Of a stretch of DNA of 37,191 nt, positions 25,901 to 34,108 are shown piece by piece (position 1 is the stretch's first letter; each line of letters starts with the position of its first letter). The translations under genes and the position numbers were made by a program. The notes under the pieces were generated by a model. It did not search any database, had not been told where the DNA came from, and saw nothing but the letters and a program-made list of their open reading frames with translations. Source of the DNA: JAWXCM01 sp034408745 (GTDB lineage Bacteria; Acidobacteriota; Terriglobia; Bryobacterales; Bryobacteraceae); NCBI GenBank assembly GCA_034408745.1, contig JAWXCM010000057.1, positions 1 through 37,191 on the forward strand. Direction: 5' to 3'.

Positions 25901-26427
25901 CCCGAGCAAGCCGGGTTATGCCGAACCGAGTGGTGAAGGCGGTCCTGGATAACTGGCAGTTCTCCGGCATCGTTACAATCGCCAGCGGCACACCCACCGG
26001 CATCGGCCTCGCCACTTCGGACAACTTCGACTTCTCCGGTGGCGGCGACGGAACCCGTGTGAATATCGTGGCTCCCGTGAAGTACCTGAAGCAGCGCGAC
26101 ACTCTCCAGTGGATCGATCAAGGTCTGGTTGCGCGTCCGTCCCGGGGTGAGTTTGGAACGGCAGGGAAACAGGTCTTCCGCAACCCTGGCATTCACAACT
26201 GGGACATGACCCTGTTCAAGAACATTCCGCTCACCAGGCGCGATAACGGGCCCAAACTCCAGTTCCGCTGGGAAGCATACAACGTGGTTAACCACACGCA
26301 GTATGCAGGCGTCGACACTACGGCGCGTTTCAATCCCGCGGGGCAGATGATCAACACCACCTTCGGCCAGGTGACCTCCACGCGTCCGCCGCGGCAGATG
26401 CAAGGCTCGCTGCGATTCCAATTCTGA
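22933..26427 (+). CDS. Oar-like TonB-dependent receptor with carboxypeptidase-regulatory N-domain
   Basis: A 1,164-residue outer-membrane receptor. The signal peptide ends ISICNA-like at about residue 25 (sequence SICNAQ). A carboxypeptidase-regulatory-like beta-sandwich covers about 28-115 (QISGSAVDPSSQLIAGARVAL, then SGDFVFPALVPGTYNVRI). The plug domain runs to about 250 with MPGVSASTDN and NYQAEYGRNAGAFVNIVSKSG, followed by a long barrel that ends in the beta-signal-like GSLRFQF. This matches the Oar/SusC-like receptors that are highly expanded in Acidobacteria and usually import large oligomers. ATG 22933 has an excellent AGGAGGAACG ribosome site. No SusD-like partner lies next to it. The gene appears somewhat less GC-rich than the following receptor gene, by eye. 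Substrate unknown. Confidence 0.93.
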   Translation: MSRFNALCTAILIAATLNVSICNAQTTTGQISGSAVDPSSQLIAGARVALNNDAGATRNTVTNASGDFVFPALVPGTYNVRITADGFKTLERKGIVLTANERRELGQLQLALGSVSEAVSVQADNVQVQTSSSENSELLSTRQMDQLSSKGRDVVALLRVMPGVSASTDNAALGDTFGTATPNISGTRNRMNTFTLDGQTGSDADLVDRFNGATSMDAIAEVKVLLNNYQAEYGRNAGAFVNIVSKSGTRDFHGSAYWFKRHEQFNANDFFNNRRGQPTPLYRYNTFGGTLGGPVYIPGKFNKNRDKLFFFYSREDWRIFEPRNPRTVTVPTELERLGNFSQSRINNNPVYVRDPSLGLACNATSQAGCFPGQIIPQSRLNRNGQAILNLFPKPNFFDRNISGGNYNYVFQEITEHPKKQNMLKMDYNPTTNDRVSFRGRTWWADRRGYEGLAAFNSNWNQLYHHYLFTEDSVMAAYTRVFSPTIVNEFNSSYRVLGEIGAATSADNFDPVVRGKVGLGGLTQLFPAGNPLNIIPQANFGGIPSAANVAYDDRLPINAGDERYIVLDNISVTRGSHAMKFGFYFERNFASEGPRTLFGGNFSFDADQNNPLDTSNAYANAALGVFRTYSEGSNRTTARNRIDLWEWFAQDSWKVNRRLTLDFGMRFSRATPYKFVDQDAAAFVFENYDPARAPQLYTPALNDARQRVSRNPVTGALGPAVLIGAYVPGTGNTTNGMVTAKDPKYRNGFTRQQPIQFGPRFGFAWDVFGDNKSAVRGGFGITKNMIPSSGLIAGAANNNPPNQFRPQIFYGTMDTFQNSTGVLFPNNVSSFEWDQKVPTVYSWTLGVQRDLGAGMVVDITYVGNVARHLSQSRNLNAVPYGARFLPQNADPASPSTPLNENFYRRFPGLGNLDYREYSGISNYQGLQSSVNRRFLQGVQFGVAYTWSKSMDYTSGDNGGLPMYQPYRTWSYGLAAFDQTHVASVNYIWDLPRASRVMPNRVVKAVLDNWQFSGIVTIASGTPTGIGLATSDNFDFSGGGDGTRVNIVAPVKYLKQRDTLQWIDQGLVARPSRGEFGTAGKQVFRNPGIHNWDMTLFKNIPLTRRDNGPKLQFRWEAYNVVNHTQYAGVDTTARFNPAGQMINTTFGQVTSTRPPRQMQGSLRFQF

Positions 26428-26428
26428 G

Positions 26429-26463
26429 AATCGGGGAGTTACTCCCCGATTCGGAGTAACTCC
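26429..26463 (+). other. Overlapping, mutually exclusive hairpins after the receptor gene
   Basis: AATCGGGGAG (26429-26438) pairs with CTCCCCGATT (26442-26451). GGAGTTACTCC (26435-26445) is also the exact reverse complement of GGAGTAACTCC (26453-26463). The two stems share bases and cannot coexist. There is no T-run, so neither is a standard terminator. Confidence 0.7.
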
Positions 26464-26532
26464 AGGAATCACGCGGAAACTGCTCTGAGGCGATTCCAAA
26501 ACAAAGCCGCGGTCCGGATGGAAGTGCCCGTT

Positions 26533-26552
26533 CCCAGGTATGTGGACCTGGG
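26533..26552 (+). other. Hairpin upstream of the sulfatase gene
   Basis: CCCAGGT (26533-26539) pairs with ACCTGGG (26546-26552) around ATGTGG. It is in the 241-base gap before the sulfatase and has no T-run. Its role is unknown; the rest of this gap holds only a weak promoter-like TTGTCT/TAACAT at a non-ideal spacing. Confidence 0.45.
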
Positions 26553-26668
26553 GCGGTGAAGGTATGACATGGAAACTTCCTTTGCCCTTGTCTTTCCCTG
26601 GTTCAACGTAACATTGAATTGCTGCGTGGACGATCCGGCAGACTCCAGGTGAAACGCGAGCCAACTGA

Positions 26669-28075
26669 ATGAACGCAACCCGAAGAAGCTTCCTCACCGC
26701 GACCGCCGGCGCGGCGCTGCGGTTAAGAGCAGGCGCGGCCGAGAAGCCAAACCCCAACGTCCTGTTCATCCTCGCCGACGATCTCGGGTGGGGCGACCTG
26801 AGTTGCTACGGCAATCAACGCCTCAAGACTCCCAACCTCGACCGGCTCGCGCAGCAGGGCACCATGTTCACGCAATTCTATGTGGATGGTCCAGTCTGTT
26901 CCCCGAGCCGGACCGCGTTCCTCACAGGCCACTTCCCCGGGCGCCACCGGGTCCACGGCCATTTCGCGAACGCGGAAGAAAATGAACGGCGCAGCATGCC
27001 GAACTTCCTCGACCCGTCGGTCCACACCCTCCCCAGGCTGCTCAAGCGAGCCGGGTACCGCACGCATCAGGTGGGCAAATGGCACATGGGCAATGGTCCG
27101 GGCGCACCGATGCCGGACGCCTACGGCTTCGACGAGCATAAGTCGGTCAGCTCCAATGAAACACGCTGGACGGAGATGAGTCCTGGATTTCGGGCACAAT
27201 CGACGCGCCTGTTCGTCGATGAGACGCTGCGCTTCATCCGGGAAGCGCCGGACAAGCCGTTCTACGCGAATCTCTGCACGCTCCTGCCGCACGCTCCGCT
27301 CGATCCGACCAAAGAGCAGCTGGCGCCGTTCATGGCCCAAACCCCGCAGACCACGACCGGGCATCTGGGCGCGAACCAGATCTACTTCGCCTCGCTGCGC
27401 AACCTGGATGACGAACTGGGGCGGCTGTTCAGGGAACTCGACACGATGGGCCTGGCTGGCAATACGCTCGTGCTTTTTTCAAGCGACAACGGCCCCGAGG
27501 ACATTCACATCCGTAACGCCAGCCACAGCGCTTTCGGCTCGCCTGGACCGTTCCGGGGGCGCAAGCGAAGCCTGTATGAGGGCGGAGTGCGGCTGCCGTT
27601 GATTGCGCGGCTTCCCGGCGTCATTCCCGCCGGCCGGGTGGAAGACCGCGCCGTCATCACGGGCGTGGACTTCCTGCCGACCATCCTGCACATGGCGGGC
27701 GCGACTGTACCCGCCGACCTTCGACCCGACGGTGAGGACGTTTCCGATATACTGGCCGGCGCTTCGCGAGCCAGGACCAAACCCATTTACTGGGAATGGC
27801 GTTTCAACATCGCCGGCTACAACGTGAACCGCAGCCCGATGCTCTCGATGCGGGATGGCAAGTGGAAGCTGTTGATGAATCCCGATCGCAGCCGGGTAGA
27901 GCTATACGATATTCCGGCCGACCCCATGGAGTTGAACAACCAGGCCGGCAGCCAGGCCGCCACGGTGAAGGCCATGTCTGAGAAGCTGCTGGCGTGGCAA
28001 AAGACGTTGCCGCCGGGTATGGTGGAACCGTCGGCCGGCAAGAACGACTATCCGTGGCCGAAAGCCCGGCAATAG
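26669..28075 (+). CDS. Tat-exported sulfatase
   Basis: A 468-residue arylsulfatase-family enzyme, expected to cleave sulfate esters in the periplasm. The N-terminus MNATRRSFLTATAGA has the twin-arginine RRSFL motif. Metal-binding Asp residues lie in LADDLGWGD (37-42). The formylglycine-generating motif C77-S-P-S-R81 is intact in DGPVCSPSRTAFLTG. A GKWHMG (Lys-x-His) motif, an LFSSDNGPED metal-site motif and the family's tail segment with MLSMRDGKWKLL are also seen. The Cys form needs a formylglycine-generating enzyme; none is in the window. ATG 26669 has only a weak ribosome site. The next receptor starts 14 bases after the stop. The substrate, polysaccharide or small aryl sulfate, cannot be assigned. 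Confidence 0.95.
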   Translation: MNATRRSFLTATAGAALRLRAGAAEKPNPNVLFILADDLGWGDLSCYGNQRLKTPNLDRLAQQGTMFTQFYVDGPVCSPSRTAFLTGHFPGRHRVHGHFANAEENERRSMPNFLDPSVHTLPRLLKRAGYRTHQVGKWHMGNGPGAPMPDAYGFDEHKSVSSNETRWTEMSPGFRAQSTRLFVDETLRFIREAPDKPFYANLCTLLPHAPLDPTKEQLAPFMAQTPQTTTGHLGANQIYFASLRNLDDELGRLFRELDTMGLAGNTLVLFSSDNGPEDIHIRNASHSAFGSPGPFRGRKRSLYEGGVRLPLIARLPGVIPAGRVEDRAVITGVDFLPTILHMAGATVPADLRPDGEDVSDILAGASRARTKPIYWEWRFNIAGYNVNRSPMLSMRDGKWKLLMNPDRSRVELYDIPADPMELNNQAGSQAATVKAMSEKLLAWQKTLPPGMVEPSAGKNDYPWPKARQ

Positions 28076-28089
28076 TGAAGGAAGCAGCC

Positions 28090-31000
28090 ATGAAGGTTCT
28101 GTTCGCCCTCCTTCTGACGATTCCCGCTGCCTTTGCGCAGAGTGGGCAGATCACCGGCCGCATCACGGATTCCTCCGGCGCGGTGGTGGTGGCAGCGCTG
28201 GTGGCGGCGTCGCACGTCGATACCGGCACCCGCTACCCTGCGCAGAGCAATGAGGACGGCTACTTCACGATCAGTCGGCTGGAGCCGGGCGCGTACCGCG
28301 TCGAAGTCCGTCACGCCGGCTTCAGGCCCGTGGTGCGCGCCGGTATTGTGATGCAGGTGGATCAGACGGCGCGCGTGGATTTCGCGCTCGAAGTCGGCGG
28401 CGTGACCGAGACAGTCGAGGTCAGCGGGGAAGCGCCGCTGGTGGAATCCGAGACCTCGAACGTGGGTCAGGTGGTTAACAACACCTCGATTGTCGAAATG
28501 CCGCTGAACGGACGAAATGCGTGGGATCTCAGCGTCCTGGCGGGCGCCACGATTTACGTTTCCGGTGGCGGCGATGCGGGGGAGGTCCCGGTGGTGTCGA
28601 TGGCCGGCGGGCGCACATGGTCACAGTCGCTGCTGCTGGATGGCGGCTCGGTGCAGAAGTCGGGGCTGGCGCGTTCGCAAGCCGAGTTATCGCCGATGGT
28701 GGACGCGGTGGAGGAGTTCAAGGTCATCACCAACAACTACGCCGCCGAGTATGGACGCACGGCGGCGGGGGTTTTCACCGCGGTCACGAAATCGGGCACC
28801 AACCAGTTCCGCGGTAACCTCTTCGAGTTCCTGCGGAACGATAAGGTAGACGCCCGCAACTTCTTCGCCAACACCAAAGCCCCGCTGCGCTTCAACCAGT
28901 TCGGCGGGACGGCCGGCGGCCCCATCCGCAAGAACAAGACGCACTTCTTCGTGGCGCTGGAGAACACGCTGGTGACGCGTGGGCTGACCAACGTGCTGAC
29001 CATTGCCTCGGCGGCGCAGAAGCGCGGCGACTTCAGCGGGCTGACCAACGCGCAGGGGCGCGCCCTGGTGCTCTACAGCCCTTTCACGAACCGGCCCGAT
29101 CCGGCCGACCCGACCCGCACCCTGCGCGACCCGTTTCCCGGCAACCGGATTCCCGCCAACCTGATCGACCCGGTGGCAGCCAGGGCGGCATCGTACTACC
29201 CGGACCCCAATCAGCAGGGCAATCTCGCCGGCGCCAACAATTACAACATCAATGTTCCGGTGAAGCGCACGCAATATCACGGTACCGCGCGGGTGGACCA
29301 CATCCTCAGCCAGAAGGACCGCATCTACGGCCGCTACGTGGCGCAGAAGAACATCCTGCCGCAGGCGTCGGTGTATGCCGAACCAGCGGCGTCGGGTATC
29401 GGCGTGGGCAACGCCAGCCGCAATGTCGATAACCTGGCCCAGACCTTGCTCGTCAGCTGGGTCCGCACAGTCACGCCCACGCTGCTCAACGATCTGAAGT
29501 GGAGCGGCACCAGTCAAACCCGTGCCATCCAGCACGCCAGCATCGGAGGCGACTGGCCGGACAAACTGGGACTGAAGGGAGTCGGCCAGAAGGCGTTCCC
29601 GCGCTTCACTGCGCAGGGCTTCTCGGCGCTGGGTACGGTCAATTCATTCCGCGACCAGACGAACCCCTACTGGCATCTGAGCGAGACGGTGAGCTGGTTC
29701 CGGGGCGCTCACAGCTGGAAGGCCGGTTTCGAGTTCCGGCGCAACGTCACCACTGACGAGTTCGACACCTCTCCCAGCGGCGACTTCACCTTCTCTCAGC
29801 AGGGCACGGGGTTGCAGGGCAATGCCAACAGCGGCAACGGATTTGCGACCATGTTGCTCGGCTTCGCCACTAACGCGCAGATCGTCGATCAGCCCAAATA
29901 CCGCATGCATAACCGCTCCATCGGCTTGTTTTTGCAGGACGACTGGAAAGTGACTCCGCGCCTCACTCTCAACCTGGGTGTGCGCTACGACGTGGAGAAT
30001 GGGCGCACCGCCGACAGCAATATGCAGAGCGGTTTCGACATGCGGAAGATTCACCCGGTTGCTGGTGTGCCGGGCGTGGTCACGTTCGCCGGGGTGGACG
30101 GGACGCCGGTCACCAACTGGGATACCGACAGGAACAACATCGCTCCCCGCTTCGGCTTCGCATGGCGACCGCTGGGCAACGGGGACACCGTGATCCGGGG
30201 CGGCATCGGAATGTTCTATGGCAATCCCGACGATGGTGGCTTCAACAATACCGCCGTGGCGGGTTTCGGCATCAACACGCTGCTTACCAGCCCGGACCAG
30301 AACCAATCAGCGGTGCTGCTGCTGCGCGACGGCGTCAGGCCGCCAGTGTTCCCCGGACCGGCAGACCGCACGCCGTCCTTCGGCATGAATGGTCCCGTGG
30401 ATTTCTACCAGCGCGAGCGCTCCGTGGGCTATTCGATCCAGCAAAACTTCGGGATCCAGCACCAGGTGAAAACGACGCTGCTTTCGGCGCAGTATATTTC
30501 CAATCTGGGCCGCAAACTGACCGCTGGCGCGTTGAGCCAGAACCAGGTGCGACCCGAACTGGTGGGAAAGACCGGCAGCATTCAGTCGCGCAGGCCGTTC
30601 CCGCAGTTCACGGCGGTCGACCTGGTTTCGCCGAACCTGGGGGTCTCCAGCTACCACGCCTTCCTGATGCGGGTGGAACGCCGCTACCGGAACGGGGTGC
30701 AGGTGCTGTTCAATTACACTTTTTCGAAGTTTATCGACAACGTGGATCCGCTCTCGGATTTTGGCGGCACCCCAGGCGCGGGCTACCAGGACCTCTACAA
30801 CCGACGGCTGGACAAGTCGATCAGCCCGAACGACATCACTCACAGTTCCACCTTCAGCGCGGTTTACGAGCTGCCGTGGGGACCGAAGCGTCGCTGGTTG
30901 CGGTCGGGCCTCGCAGGCCAGATCGTCGGCGGCTGGCAGCTCTCGGCGCTGACCTCGCTGCGCAGCGGCGCGGCTTACGGCGTATCCACCCTGACCAACA

Positions 31001-31371
31001 CGTGCGAGTGCTCCTCGGCCGGACCGCTGCGCCCGGACCTGCTGCGCGATCCGGCGCTTCCGGCGGATCAAAGGAGCGTGCAGCGCTGGTTCGACATCCA
31101 GGCGTTCGCGCAGCCTGCCCGCTTCAAGTTCGGCACCGCGGCGCGGTCGGTCGGCCGGGCGCCCGGGGCTTCGGTGGCGAATCTGGCGCTGATGAAGAAT
31201 TTCCGGAGTGCGGAACGCTTCCGGCTGCAATTCCGCGGCGAGTTCTTCAACGCGCTCAATCACGCGAATTTCGGCATCCCCGGCAATCAAATGGATTCGG
31301 CCAACTTCGGCAGTATCATTTCAGCCGCCGACGCGCGCGTGATCCAGGTGGGGCTCAAGCTCTACTTTTAA
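28090..31371 (+). CDS. Oar-like TonB-dependent receptor linked to the sulfatase
   Basis: A 1,093-residue receptor of the same type as the upstream one. It has a signal peptide MKVLFALLLTIPAAFA, a carboxypeptidase-regulatory-like domain at about 19-105 (GQITGRITDSSGAVVVAALV, SNEDGYFTISRLEPGAYRVEV), and a VTETVEVSGEAPL linker region that may include a TonB box. A plug follows with MPLNGRNAWDLSVLAG, NYAAEYGRTAAGVFTAVTKSG and RGNLFEF. The barrel ends in VGLKLYF, a C-terminal Phe consistent with outer-membrane insertion. ATG 28090 follows GAAGGAAG. An earlier in-frame start at 27994 lies inside the sulfatase gene and is not used. Gap to the sulfatase is 14 bases, so one operon is likely. The pair may import a sulfated or desulfated product, which is inference. 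Confidence 0.95.
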   Translation: MKVLFALLLTIPAAFAQSGQITGRITDSSGAVVVAALVAASHVDTGTRYPAQSNEDGYFTISRLEPGAYRVEVRHAGFRPVVRAGIVMQVDQTARVDFALEVGGVTETVEVSGEAPLVESETSNVGQVVNNTSIVEMPLNGRNAWDLSVLAGATIYVSGGGDAGEVPVVSMAGGRTWSQSLLLDGGSVQKSGLARSQAELSPMVDAVEEFKVITNNYAAEYGRTAAGVFTAVTKSGTNQFRGNLFEFLRNDKVDARNFFANTKAPLRFNQFGGTAGGPIRKNKTHFFVALENTLVTRGLTNVLTIASAAQKRGDFSGLTNAQGRALVLYSPFTNRPDPADPTRTLRDPFPGNRIPANLIDPVAARAASYYPDPNQQGNLAGANNYNINVPVKRTQYHGTARVDHILSQKDRIYGRYVAQKNILPQASVYAEPAASGIGVGNASRNVDNLAQTLLVSWVRTVTPTLLNDLKWSGTSQTRAIQHASIGGDWPDKLGLKGVGQKAFPRFTAQGFSALGTVNSFRDQTNPYWHLSETVSWFRGAHSWKAGFEFRRNVTTDEFDTSPSGDFTFSQQGTGLQGNANSGNGFATMLLGFATNAQIVDQPKYRMHNRSIGLFLQDDWKVTPRLTLNLGVRYDVENGRTADSNMQSGFDMRKIHPVAGVPGVVTFAGVDGTPVTNWDTDRNNIAPRFGFAWRPLGNGDTVIRGGIGMFYGNPDDGGFNNTAVAGFGINTLLTSPDQNQSAVLLLRDGVRPPVFPGPADRTPSFGMNGPVDFYQRERSVGYSIQQNFGIQHQVKTTLLSAQYISNLGRKLTAGALSQNQVRPELVGKTGSIQSRRPFPQFTAVDLVSPNLGVSSYHAFLMRVERRYRNGVQVLFNYTFSKFIDNVDPLSDFGGTPGAGYQDLYNRRLDKSISPNDITHSSTFSAVYELPWGPKRRWLRSGLAGQIVGGWQLSALTSLRSGAAYGVSTLTNTCECSSAGPLRPDLLRDPALPADQRSVQRWFDIQAFAQPARFKFGTAARSVGRAPGASVANLALMKNFRSAERFRLQFRGEFFNALNHANFGIPGNQMDSANFGSIISAADARVIQVGLKLYF

Positions 31372-31399
31372 GCTGGAGCGACTCTGCCAGGCCTCTAAG

Positions 31400-33067
31400 T
31401 CACTCCCCAATACGAAGTAAGTCGAGCTCCCCGCGGGTGTCGGCCCAGATCATCGGCTCGCGGTCCTCGCGCGTGTGGTGCAGCCCGGCGAGGATCGCGA
31501 ACGTGACCACCGCGAAGACGAACAGCCGGATGGGATCGCGAATCGCAAACAGTCCGAAGCCGCCGAACCCATGTCCGAACACCGCGAGCCCAACAGCCCA
31601 CAGGCAAAGTGCGAACGGCATGTTGTCGCGGCCCGGCATCCAGGAACAGGTGAAGGGAATCACCCGGAACCCCGACGTCATGATGTCGATCAGCAACGCG
31701 GAACACAACATTACGAACACCGCATTCCGCAGCGCTGGCGCCCATCCCCAGGCGAACCCAAACAGCATCGTGACGGTTGCCACCAGAGGCAGCAGAAATA
31801 GATACATCACGGCTCGAACCACATACTGCGGTTCGGCCGAATCATCGTCGGCGGCGATGCGGAAGATCCAGTTCGCCCTGAGCTCGGAGGCAATTCCAAA
31901 GCAGAGCCGGAGGCCGGTGATCAGCGCGTACACCAGGATCATGGCAGCGACGATCGCGCCGAGCGGCAAGGGTGTCGCGGCACCGGGTGTGTTCACTGAC
32001 TGCACAGCCAGGGCCATGCCCAGCCCGACCACGCCAGCAAACGCGGCGGTATGCCGGTCGCTCCGCGCCAGTGTGCGCAACGCGAATCGCAGCGAGGCTC
32101 GATAGAAGCCGCGCGAGGGGAGCAGCAACTCGCCGGCTCGCAGCAGCAACTGCGGAATCGGGAAGGCTGCATCGGATCCTTCGGCCGTCTCCGCGGTGCG
32201 CAGATAGAACCAGCGATAACTCAGTGCGTAGGCGACCGCGGCCATCGCACCCGAAATTCCGAGGGCCATCACAGCCCGCCCGGCGAGCATGCCCATTGAG
32301 CCCGTCGCCTTACCTTGCAGCACTTCGTACAGGCCGAGAAACCACATGGTGGGCAGCCACTCTGCCCAGACGGGGATACCGTTGCGAATGGGGTCGATCA
32401 GCTGGACCATAGCCGACGCCGAAAGGAAAAGGGTGATCAGCCCGACGATGCACCCAAACTGCACATAGCGGCGCACGCGTCGAAACACGCTGTACGGCAG
32501 CAGCGCCATCATTAGCCCTGTGAGCGCGAGGAAGGTGGCGAAAGCCCAGACTCCCGCCGCGATCACGGCCACGGCGTGCGATCCGATGAAGCGCAGTACG
32601 CCTGCGAACGTGCCATCGCTTTGCAGAGCGACGCACGGAAAAAGCAGCGTGGAGCAGAAGTTTACCGTCACCAGAAACACGACGGCGAACTGCGCCAGCG
32701 CCGTGCTTCGGGCCATCAGCACGGTGGTGTCCGACACCGGCAACGCAGCCAGGTTCGCATAGTCGCGGCGGTCTGGAAACATCGACTCCCAGCGCAGCAC
32801 CACCACCAGCCCCGTTACCGTCATCGACAGCGCAAGGAAGGTGTACTTGTCCGCCAGCGACGCGATGTCCATGTTGAAGTTGAGGTTCCCCTGGACAAAC
32901 TGGACCAGCGGCGAGTATTTGAAGAAAAGCAGGAACGACATGATGGCGCCCGGAGATGCCAGCAGCGCCAGCACGGCCGTCGGGTTGAGCCCGCCCTCGC
33001 CTCCAGCGTCCACCTGAAAGAACTGCAGGAAGAAGTGCCGCTGGAGCTTCACGAATGCGCGGCTCAT
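31400..33067 (-). CDS. ABC transporter permease, ABC-2-like
   Basis: A 555-residue integral membrane protein with about a dozen predicted hydrophobic helices. Examples are TFLALSMTVTGLVVVLRW (about 75-92), AVFLVTVNFCSTLLF, VWAFATFLALTGLMMALL and AVGLAVFGHGFGGFGLFAI. No solute-binding or ATPase domain is fused. Its start overlaps the ATPase gene's stop (ATGA at 33064-33067), so the two form an exporter pair. The layout, with one ATPase gene first and one long permease, resembles ABC-2 exporters that move drugs, lipids or polysaccharides; the exact substrate is unknown. It converges with the receptor gene and ends only 28 bases from it. Confidence 0.8.
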   Translation of the reverse strand: MSRAFVKLQRHFFLQFFQVDAGGEGGLNPTAVLALLASPGAIMSFLLFFKYSPLVQFVQGNLNFNMDIASLADKYTFLALSMTVTGLVVVLRWESMFPDRRDYANLAALPVSDTTVLMARSTALAQFAVVFLVTVNFCSTLLFPCVALQSDGTFAGVLRFIGSHAVAVIAAGVWAFATFLALTGLMMALLPYSVFRRVRRYVQFGCIVGLITLFLSASAMVQLIDPIRNGIPVWAEWLPTMWFLGLYEVLQGKATGSMGMLAGRAVMALGISGAMAAVAYALSYRWFYLRTAETAEGSDAAFPIPQLLLRAGELLLPSRGFYRASLRFALRTLARSDRHTAAFAGVVGLGMALAVQSVNTPGAATPLPLGAIVAAMILVYALITGLRLCFGIASELRANWIFRIAADDDSAEPQYVVRAVMYLFLLPLVATVTMLFGFAWGWAPALRNAVFVMLCSALLIDIMTSGFRVIPFTCSWMPGRDNMPFALCLWAVGLAVFGHGFGGFGLFAIRDPIRLFVFAVVTFAILAGLHHTREDREPMIWADTRGELDLLRIGE

Positions 33068-33834
33068 GCTCCCAGCCTCATTGCGCCGATCAGATCCCGA
33101 GCCCCGGCATCGGAGTCGCTCTGCTGGGTGAGTTCCGCGAACACCGCTTCCAGCGACGGGTTTGCGGTCAGCCGCCGCATGCCCTCAATCGACTCATGCG
33201 CCACCACGCTCCCGCGATGCAGCACCAGCACGTGCGAGCAGACCTTCTCGATCACCTCCAGGACGTGGGAGCAGTACAGGATCATCTTGCCCTCGAGCGC
33301 CAGACCGGAAACCAGCTTGCGAAACACCAGCGCCGTTCCGACATCCAGCCCCGATTCCGGCTCGTCGAACACCAACAGTTCGGGGTCGTGCAGTAGCGCC
33401 GCGGAGATCAGCAGCCTTTGCCGCATTCCCTTCGAATACGAGGCCACCGGCGAGTGTCGCGCATGCGTCAGCGAGAACAAATGAAGGAAGCGTTCGATAC
33501 GCGCCGCCAGCACCCGCTCATTCAGTTCGCGGAGCGTGCCGACTAAGTCGAGATACTCCAGTCCGGTGAGATGCGGATACAGGAATGCCTCTTCCGGCAC
33601 GTATCCCAGCGACCGCTTATAGCTGACCAGACTGGTTCGGATGCTGGCGCCACGAAACAGCACCTCACCACTGGTCGGCTCCAGCAGCCCTGCGATCATG
33701 CGAACCGTGGTGCTTTTGCCCGAGCCATTCGGCCCCAGGTATCCCAGCACCTGGCCCGGCTCGACGCGAAAGTTGACGTCCCGCACCGCCGGGATTCGGG
33801 AGAATGCTTTTGTGAGACCGCGAGCCTCCAGCAT
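33064..33834 (-). CDS. ABC transporter ATP-binding protein
   Basis: A 256-residue ABC ATPase. Walker A GPNGSGKST is at residues 34-42, the signature YSKGMRQR at 133-140, Walker B LLVFDEP at 153-159 with catalytic E158, and the switch His H190 in YCSHVLEV. The Q-loop reads GYVPEEAFLY, with Glu where many members have Gln; this variant is familiar in exporter ATPases. The signature is SKGMRQR rather than LSGGQ, typical of ABC-2 exporter types. It is full length and cytoplasmic, energising the overlapping permease. Initiation at 33834 leads straight into MLEARGLTKAF, the expected first strand. Confidence 0.95.
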   Translation of the reverse strand: MLEARGLTKAFSRIPAVRDVNFRVEPGQVLGYLGPNGSGKSTTVRMIAGLLEPTSGEVLFRGASIRTSLVSYKRSLGYVPEEAFLYPHLTGLEYLDLVGTLRELNERVLAARIERFLHLFSLTHARHSPVASYSKGMRQRLLISAALLHDPELLVFDEPESGLDVGTALVFRKLVSGLALEGKMILYCSHVLEVIEKVCSHVLVLHRGSVVAHESIEGMRRLTANPSLEAVFAELTQQSDSDAGARDLIGAMRLGA

Positions 33835-33878
33835 GGTCGTTTAGACAAGTCCGGCGCGGATTAGTTCCCGCGCGGCGA

Positions 33879-33895
33879 ACTGAAATAATTTCAGT
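33879..33895. promoter_or_regulatory. Perfect palindrome upstream of the cobalamin riboswitch
   Basis: ACTGAAAT-A-ATTTCAGT, eight-base arms around a single A, lies 15 bases before the riboswitch P1 helix, where the promoter of this transcript must be. Its form and place suggest a protein operator. It is not a recognised Fur, Zur or other box that I can name with confidence. Confidence 0.5.
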
Positions 33896-33910
33896 GATAC
33901 GCTAAAAATA

Positions 33911-34108
33911 CTGTCGGTACAGCAGCTTCCTCACAGGAGTTGTTGTCGAAAGAGGGAATCCGGTTCGAATCCGGAACTGCCCCGCAGCGGTAGACAGGAA
34001 CGAAAGTCGCATGCAAGGCACTGGTCTCGCCAGAGACTGGGAAGCCGCGGCAAGTAGGAACCCGGGTTGTTTCCCGGAAAGCCTGTAAGTCCGAAGACCT
34101 GCCGATAG
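33911..34108 (+). promoter_or_regulatory. Cobalamin riboswitch
   Basis: An adenosylcobalamin/hydroxocobalamin-class aptamer. The conserved core AACTGCCCCGCAGCGGTA and the GAATCCGGTTCGAATCCGGA hairpin lie at about 33956-33990, and the B12-box-like GTAAGTCCGAAGACCTGCC at 34085-34103. CTGTCGGT (33911-33918) pairs with GCCGATAG (34101-34108) to close P1. A CCCGG stem with a TTGTTT loop is seen at about 34062-34078. It sits 50 bases upstream of a TonB-dependent receptor gene, the usual place for repressing B12 uptake when B12 is plentiful. Class assignment beyond cobalamin is not possible by eye. Confidence 0.93.

Noticed and set aside
31403..31430. A likeness between the receptor 3' hairpin at 26441 and the DNA around the ABC permease stop
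   Set aside because: About 18 of 23 bases agree, but at 31403 the bases encode the permease C-terminus and the inverted repeat is not preserved; chance is the simpler reading.
30162..32105. A 647-codon plus-strand frame spanning the receptor's 3' end and the ABC permease
   Set aside because: It crosses two well-supported genes in another frame and in antisense, with Arg/Gln/Pro-rich translation typical of shadow frames.
33941..34108. Minus-strand and short plus-strand frames covering the riboswitch
   Set aside because: The conserved cobalamin aptamer explains the sequence; the translations show no protein features.
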